A stretch of 64,000 nt of DNA from Peptostreptococcus equinus (GTDB taxonomy: Bacteria > Bacillota > Clostridia > Peptostreptococcales > Peptostreptococcaceae), in contig NZ_CP114052.1 of NCBI RefSeq assembly GCF_027125355.1, forward strand, positions 992,001-1,056,000. Direction: 5' to 3'. Positions within the stretch are counted from its first letter, which is position 1. Each line of letters opens with the position of its first letter. Shown one piece after another: positions 60,113-64,000 of this stretch. Below the pieces are notes generated by a model, which was not told the DNA's origin, did not search any database, and saw only the letters and a program-made list of their open reading frames with translations. The translations under genes were made by a program, and so were the position numbers.

Positions 60113-61612
60113 ATGGCATACTATTTCGATACTCCATCTAGAACTTTCAGTGAGTATTTACTAGTTCCAGGCTATTCTTCTGCAGACTGTATACCTGCAA
60201 ATGTAAGCCTAGAAACACCACTTGTAAAATTTAAAAAAGGTGAAGAACCTGAATTGAAAATGAACATACCACTAGTTTCCGCTGTTATGCAGGCCGTTTC
60301 TGATGATAAAATGGCTGTAGCATTATCAAAAGAAGGTGGTGTTTCTTTTATATTTGGTTCTCAGACAATAGAAAATCAAGCAGCTATGGTTGCAAGAGTA
60401 AAAGCACACAAGGCTGGTTTTGTAGTAAGTGATTCAAATCTTACACCAGAACATACTTTAAATGATATATTAGATTTAAAAGAAAAAACTGGTCATTCTA
60501 CTGTTGCTATTACAGATAACGGAACTGCTACAGGTAAACTATTAGGTATTGTTGCAAGTAGAGATTATAGAGTATCAAGAATGGATGGCAGTGAAAAAGT
60601 TAAAACTTTTATGACTCCAATAGAGAAAATTGTATCTGCTCCTAAGGATGTAACCCTTAAAGAAGCAAATAATATAATATGGGATAATAAATTGAACTCT
60701 TTACCAGTATTAGATGAGAAAGGAAATTTAGTGCACATGGTATTTAGAAAAGACTATGATTCACATAAACAAAATCCTTTGGAATTGCATGATAAACTAA
60801 AAAGATATGTAGTTGGTGCTGGTATTAATACAAGAGACTATGAAGAAAGAATACCAGCTTTAATTGAAGCTGGAGTAGATGTATTATGTATTGATTCATC
60901 TGAAGGATATTCTGAATGGCAAGCCAAAACAATTAAGTGGGTTCGTGATACTTATGGCGAAACAGTTAAAATAGGAGCTGGTAATGTCGTAGATAGAGAA
61001 GGGTTTAGATTCCTTGCACAAGCTGGTGCTGACTTTATAAAAATAGGTATCGGTGGTGGATCTATTTGTATCACAAGAGAACAAAAAGGTATAGGGCGTG
61101 GTCAAGCCACATCTGTAATCGATGTTGCAAAGGCTAGAGATGAATACTTTGAAGAAACTGGTGTATATATTCCAATATGTTCAGACGGTGGTATAGTATA
61201 TGATCATCATATTACATTAGCACTTGCAATGGGTTCAGATTTTGTAATGCTTGGTAGATATTTCTCAAGATTTGACGAATCTCCAACTAATAAAGTAAAT
61301 ATAAACGGATCATACATGAAAGAATACTGGGGAGAAGGTTCTGCAAGAGCAAGAAACTGGCAGAGATACGACCTTGGTGGAGATAAAAAGCTATCTTTTG
61401 AAGAAGGTGTTGATTCATATGTTCCATATGCAGGTTCATTAAAAGACAATGTCAATATGACTTTAGCTAAGGTAAGATCAACAATGTGTAATTGTGGAGC
61501 TCTTACAATACCTGAATTACAAGAAAAAGCAAAATTAACAGTTGTATCTTCTACTTCAATAGTCGAAGGTGGCGCTCACGATGTATTGTTAAAAGATAAT
61601 AGAAACCTATAA
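60113..61612 (+). CDS. guaB: IMP dehydrogenase, Tritrichomonas-like type
   Basis: This enzyme oxidises IMP to XMP with NAD+, the committed step to GMP. The ATG at 60113 gives a 499-residue product starting '[17 protein letters not shown]', with AAGGAG 12 bases upstream; an ATG at 60101 touches the ribosome site and is rejected. The catalytic cysteine, in '[18 protein letters not shown]', falls at residue 319, and the flap Arg-Tyr dyad, in '[11 protein letters not shown]', falls at 418-419. From memory these numbers equal those of Tritrichomonas foetus IMPDH, and the surrounding sequences agree. An inserted CBS-type region lies at about 100-220. It is an oddity for a bacterium, where the canonical loop is GPGSICTTR. 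Confidence 0.95.
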   Translation: MAYYFDTPSRTFSEYLLVPGYSSADCIPANVSLETPLVKFKKGEEPELKMNIPLVSAVMQAVSDDKMAVALSKEGGVSFIFGSQTIENQAAMVARVKAHKAGFVVSDSNLTPEHTLNDILDLKEKTGHSTVAITDNGTATGKLLGIVASRDYRVSRMDGSEKVKTFMTPIEKIVSAPKDVTLKEANNIIWDNKLNSLPVLDEKGNLVHMVFRKDYDSHKQNPLELHDKLKRYVVGAGINTRDYEERIPALIEAGVDVLCIDSSEGYSEWQAKTIKWVRDTYGETVKIGAGNVVDREGFRFLAQAGADFIKIGIGGGSICITREQKGIGRGQATSVIDVAKARDEYFEETGVYIPICSDGGIVYDHHITLALAMGSDFVMLGRYFSRFDESPTNKVNINGSYMKEYWGEGSARARNWQRYDLGGDKKLSFEEGVDSYVPYAGSLKDNVNMTLAKVRSTMCNCGALTIPELQEKAKLTVVSSTSIVEGGAHDVLLKDNRNL

Positions 61613-61636
61613 AAATTAATTTAAAATAGTATTATG

Positions 61637-61682
61637 AAAATAAACCCATCACAATAATTATTAATGTGATGGGTTTATTTTA
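61637..61682. terminator. bidirectional terminator between guaB and the oligoendopeptidase gene
   Basis: The stem AAAATAAACCCATCACA with its complement around an AT loop lies between convergent genes. Confidence 0.88.
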
Positions 61683-63311
61683 AATTTCTTTAAAAGGATT
61701 TTTAAGCCCTGAGTTTTCTACAAGTTCTATAAATGAATACTCTCCCCCAACCTTGCACATTTTTATATAAATACTCCAAGCTTTTTTATAATCTACTTGC
61801 ATCAATTCATATAATTCAAGTGCACATAATTGAGCTAATACATAATCTATGTAGTAAAAAGGATCTTTGTATATATGTCCTTGCCTAAACCAATAACCTC
61901 CCCTATCAAGTAAATCTAAATCTTGATAATCTCTGTTTGGCATATATATTTTTTCCAATTCTCTCCACTTATTTTTTCTTTGAACTGGGCTCATATTTGG
62001 ATTTTTATAGATTTCATGTTGAAAATGGTCGACCAAACACCCATATGGTAAAAATTTTATTGCAGATTCATAATGATAAGTCTTGTATTTTTCCTCATCT
62101 TCACCAAAGAATAATTTCATCCACGGATATGTGAAAAATTCCATACTCATTGAGTGTATCTCGCAAGTATCCAAGGTTGGAAATAATAATTCAGGAACTT
62201 TAATTTCTCTAGATAAATACATCTGTAGTGCATGACCTGCTTCATGGGTTAGTACATCAATATCATCCACACTTCCATTAAAGTTACCAAAAATAAAAGG
62301 TTCTCTATATGAATTTAAAAACGTACAGTATCCGCCCATAGCTTTTGACTCTCTAGCTTCAACATCAAATAGGTTATTATTTGTAAGAAAATCATAGAAT
62401 TCTTTACTTTCATTTGACATTTGACTATACATAATTTTGCCTTGTTCTATAATATAATTGCCATCACCTACTAATTTTGCATTACCTTCTAAAAAATCTA
62501 GTTTTTCATCGTAATATGATATTTTATCAACACCTATTCTTTTAGCCTGATTTTTATATATTTTATTTACTTGCGAAATGTATGTTTCTCTAACATTTTT
62601 TCTAAGTTGATCTACCATTTTAGGATTATAATCAGTTCTGTCCATTCTATAATAAGCAAGTTCTATAAAGTTTTCATAACCCATTCTTTTTGCCATTTCA
62701 TGTCTAATTTTTACAAGTTGATCAAAAATACTATCAAATTTATCTTCATTCTCTTCAAAAAAACTAGTATGTGCTTTTATTGAACTTCTTCTAATTTTTT
62801 CATCATTAGATGACATATAAATGGATAAATCTGATAAATTACATATTTTATTATCAAAAAGTATTTTTGCTGATGCAAGTAGCCTTGTGTATTGAGACAT
62901 TAATATATTTTCTTTTTGTAATAAATAAATTATCTTATCAGAAAAACTCTTTAATCTACAATTTAGCAGTCTGTAATATTGCTGTCCGTATTTTTCTATT
63001 ATATTGATCTTATATGTTGATCCGAGTACCGCTCTATAGAATATATTATCAAGTGAATCATAAAGCGGAGATTTTTCATCCCAATAAACATTTTCTTTTT
63101 CATAAAAACTGTCTTTTGTGTTTATGGAATAACGTATTTCACTATATACTTTCATTGTTTGTACTTTATCTCTAAGTTTATTTATTTTATTAAACAAATT
63201 ATCAAATTCTTCAAAAGTTCTAGTATTTTTTAATTCACTTATATAAAGAGTAATGTTTTCTTTATATGTATCATAATCGGGTCTAGTATAAATTATTTTA
63301 TTGAAATCCAT
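61680..63311 (-). CDS. M3 family oligoendopeptidase (PepF-like)
   Basis: This zinc metallopeptidase of about 543 residues has the motif 'DVLTHEAGHALQMYLSRE' near residue 350. The third ligand Glu is about 28 residues downstream in 'TLDTCEIHSMSMEFF'. The family degrades short peptides in the cytoplasm. The mostly helical fold and tail 'FFYxDYVLAQLCALELYELM' agree with M3/PepF-type proteins, though at 543 residues it is shorter than the classical 600. The start giving MDFNKIIYT has AAAGGT nine bases upstream; a longer reading from 63338 lacks support. Confidence 0.92.
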   Translation of the reverse strand: MDFNKIIYTRPDYDTYKENITLYISELKNTRTFEEFDNLFNKINKLRDKVQTMKVYSEIRYSINTKDSFYEKENVYWDEKSPLYDSLDNIFYRAVLGSTYKINIIEKYGQQYYRLLNCRLKSFSDKIIYLLQKENILMSQYTRLLASAKILFDNKICNLSDLSIYMSSNDEKIRRSSIKAHTSFFEENEDKFDSIFDQLVKIRHEMAKRMGYENFIELAYYRMDRTDYNPKMVDQLRKNVRETYISQVNKIYKNQAKRIGVDKISYYDEKLDFLEGNAKLVGDGNYIIEQGKIMYSQMSNESKEFYDFLTNNNLFDVEARESKAMGGYCTFLNSYREPFIFGNFNGSVDDIDVLTHEAGHALQMYLSREIKVPELLFPTLDTCEIHSMSMEFFTYPWMKLFFGEDEEKYKTYHYESAIKFLPYGCLVDHFQHEIYKNPNMSPVQRKNKWRELEKIYMPNRDYQDLDLLDRGGYWFRQGHIYKDPFYYIDYVLAQLCALELYELMQVDYKKAWSIYIKMCKVGGEYSFIELVENSGLKNPFKEI

Positions 63312-63463
63312 ATTAATTACCTTTCTTTTATTGTTCACATATATAGAATACCATAAGATAATTAAATGGGATATAGAATAAAAGAACTAATATGAATATG
63401 GTATTATTTTATTGTATATTTAATAACATATTTATTTTATATTATTTTACAAAACTATAAACC

Positions 63464-63492
63464 TTGATATTTGCAGTTACAAACATTATAAT
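63464..63492 (+). promoter_or_regulatory. promoter of the PTS EIIC gene
   Basis: TTGATA, a 17-base spacer and TATAAT end 38 bases before the ATG. Confidence 0.72.
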
Positions 63493-63496
63493 ATAC

Positions 63497-63512
63497 ATAT
63501 GTCTTGACATAT
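63497..63512 (+). promoter_or_regulatory. palindrome at the transcription start of the PTS gene
   Basis: ATATGTC TT GACATAT begins five bases after the -10 hexamer, where a repressor would block transcription. The cognate regulator is unknown. Confidence 0.5.
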
Positions 63513-63530
63513 ATTTTTAGGGGGTTTGAA

Positions 63531-64000
63531 ATGAAAAACAATAAATTAAAAGCATTCTTTCATCGATACTTTATAGTAGGACTGAACGGAATGGCCTTAG
63601 GACTTTTTTGTACTTTGATAATTGGACTTATTATAAAGCAAATAGGATCAAGTTTTAGTGGACCATTTTCCATATTTTTAATCGCTATTGCAAGTGTTGC
63701 TATGTCATTAACTGGACCAGTAATAGGTATAGGAGTTGCACATGCTCTTGAATCTCCTAAATTAGTAATTTTAGCTTCAGGAGTAACAGGTTTTATAGGT
63801 GCCTTTGGTTCTGCCTTACATTCTGGTCAATTAGTAAGCAGCGCTGGTAAAATTATTGTATCTGGTTCTGGAGATCCATTAGGAGCCTTTATCGCTGTAG
63901 TAATCGGGGCTGAAATAGGCAGATTAGTTAGCGGAAAAACAAAAGTAGATATAATTGTAACACCCTTTATAACTATTTTAGTAGGTTCTATAATTGCTTA
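63531..64000 (+). CDS. PTS sugar transporter EIIC (EIIC_2 type), cut by the window edge
   Basis: The reading frame starts at ATG 63531, with AGGGGG upstream, and stays open to the last base, so 156 residues are visible. The sequence has strongly hydrophobic helices ('FFHRYFIVGLNGMALGLFCTLIIGLII', 'GPVIGIGVAHALESPKLVILASGVTGFIGAFGSALHS', 'GDPLGAFIAVVIGAEIGRLVSGKTKVDI'). These match the PTS_EIIC_2 family of permeases found in Clostridia, whose substrate is unknown. The rest of the protein and any EIIA/B partners lie beyond the window. A good promoter and an operator-like palindrome lie directly upstream. Confidence 0.85.
   Translation, partial: MKNNKLKAFFHRYFIVGLNGMALGLFCTLIIGLIIKQIGSSFSGPFSIFLIAIASVAMSLTGPVIGIGVAHALESPKLVILASGVTGFIGAFGSALHSGQLVSSAGKIIVSGSGDPLGAFIAVVIGAEIGRLVSGKTKVDIIVTPFITILVGSIIA

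Overview
The window is 64 kb of AT-rich chromosome from an anaerobic, low-GC Firmicute, most likely a member of the Clostridia. Peptostreptococcaceae-like is a reasonable guess, but there is no rRNA here to fix the taxon. Supporting signs are strong GGAGG ribosome sites, several SD-supported TTG starts, T-box and lysine (L-box) leaders, a dnaG-rpoD-trmK-nif3 operon, a double-cubane/2-hydroxyacyl-CoA dehydratase-type iron-sulfur protein with its activator, two iron-dependent alcohol dehydrogenases and a selenocysteine tRNA. Most genes lie on the minus strand. I see no insertion sequence, prophage, CRISPR array or rRNA operon.

Layout. 1-9.2 kb: DegV, GAPDH, a YitT-type membrane protein, a small acidic protein with an alpha/beta hydrolase, a DEDDh exonuclease with a phosphohexomutase, and an iron alcohol dehydrogenase. 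9.2-20 kb: an alanine/Na+ symporter, thioredoxin, a two-component system, a gene-free stretch holding an apparent structured RNA (13483-13725), an NhaC-family transporter behind a lysine riboswitch, a second iron alcohol dehydrogenase and a NatAB-like ABC exporter whose permease is fused to a CPBP protease. 20-30 kb: a YhgE/Pip-like protein, a TrpP-like transporter behind a Trp T-box, the macromolecular-synthesis operon, a MORN-repeat protein and a second YitT protein. 30-42 kb: VanW-type wall protein, an XRE-S24 repressor, RNase HI, DedA/VTT protein, a PLC-like protein, a TIGR01212 radical SAM protein, a HAD phosphatase, CinA, D-Ala-D-Ala ligase and AsnS behind an Asn T-box.

42-47 kb holds the first locus I would follow up: tRNA-Sec (selC), then a fusion of a Dph6-like ATP-pyrophosphatase with a cysteine-desulfurase-like class V aminotransferase, then a double-cubane-type protein, DUF3343 and the dehydratase activase. 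The desulfurase-like half has Ile where the PLP-binding Lys belongs, although the expected catalytic Cys is still present. 49-56 kb holds the second: asnB, a membrane-anchored Ig/FN3-like surface protein, a membrane-anchored hydrolase-fold protein with an apparently lost catalytic His, and an NRPS-like protein made of half a condensation domain plus an adenylation domain without a carrier domain.

57-64 kb is sugar phosphate and purine metabolism (phosphohexomutase, transaldolase-like aldolase, Xpt, IMP dehydrogenase), an M3 oligoendopeptidase and the start of a PTS EIIC gene cut by the window edge. The IMP dehydrogenase is of the unusual type known from the protozoan Tritrichomonas foetus, and its catalytic residues fall at the same residue numbers.
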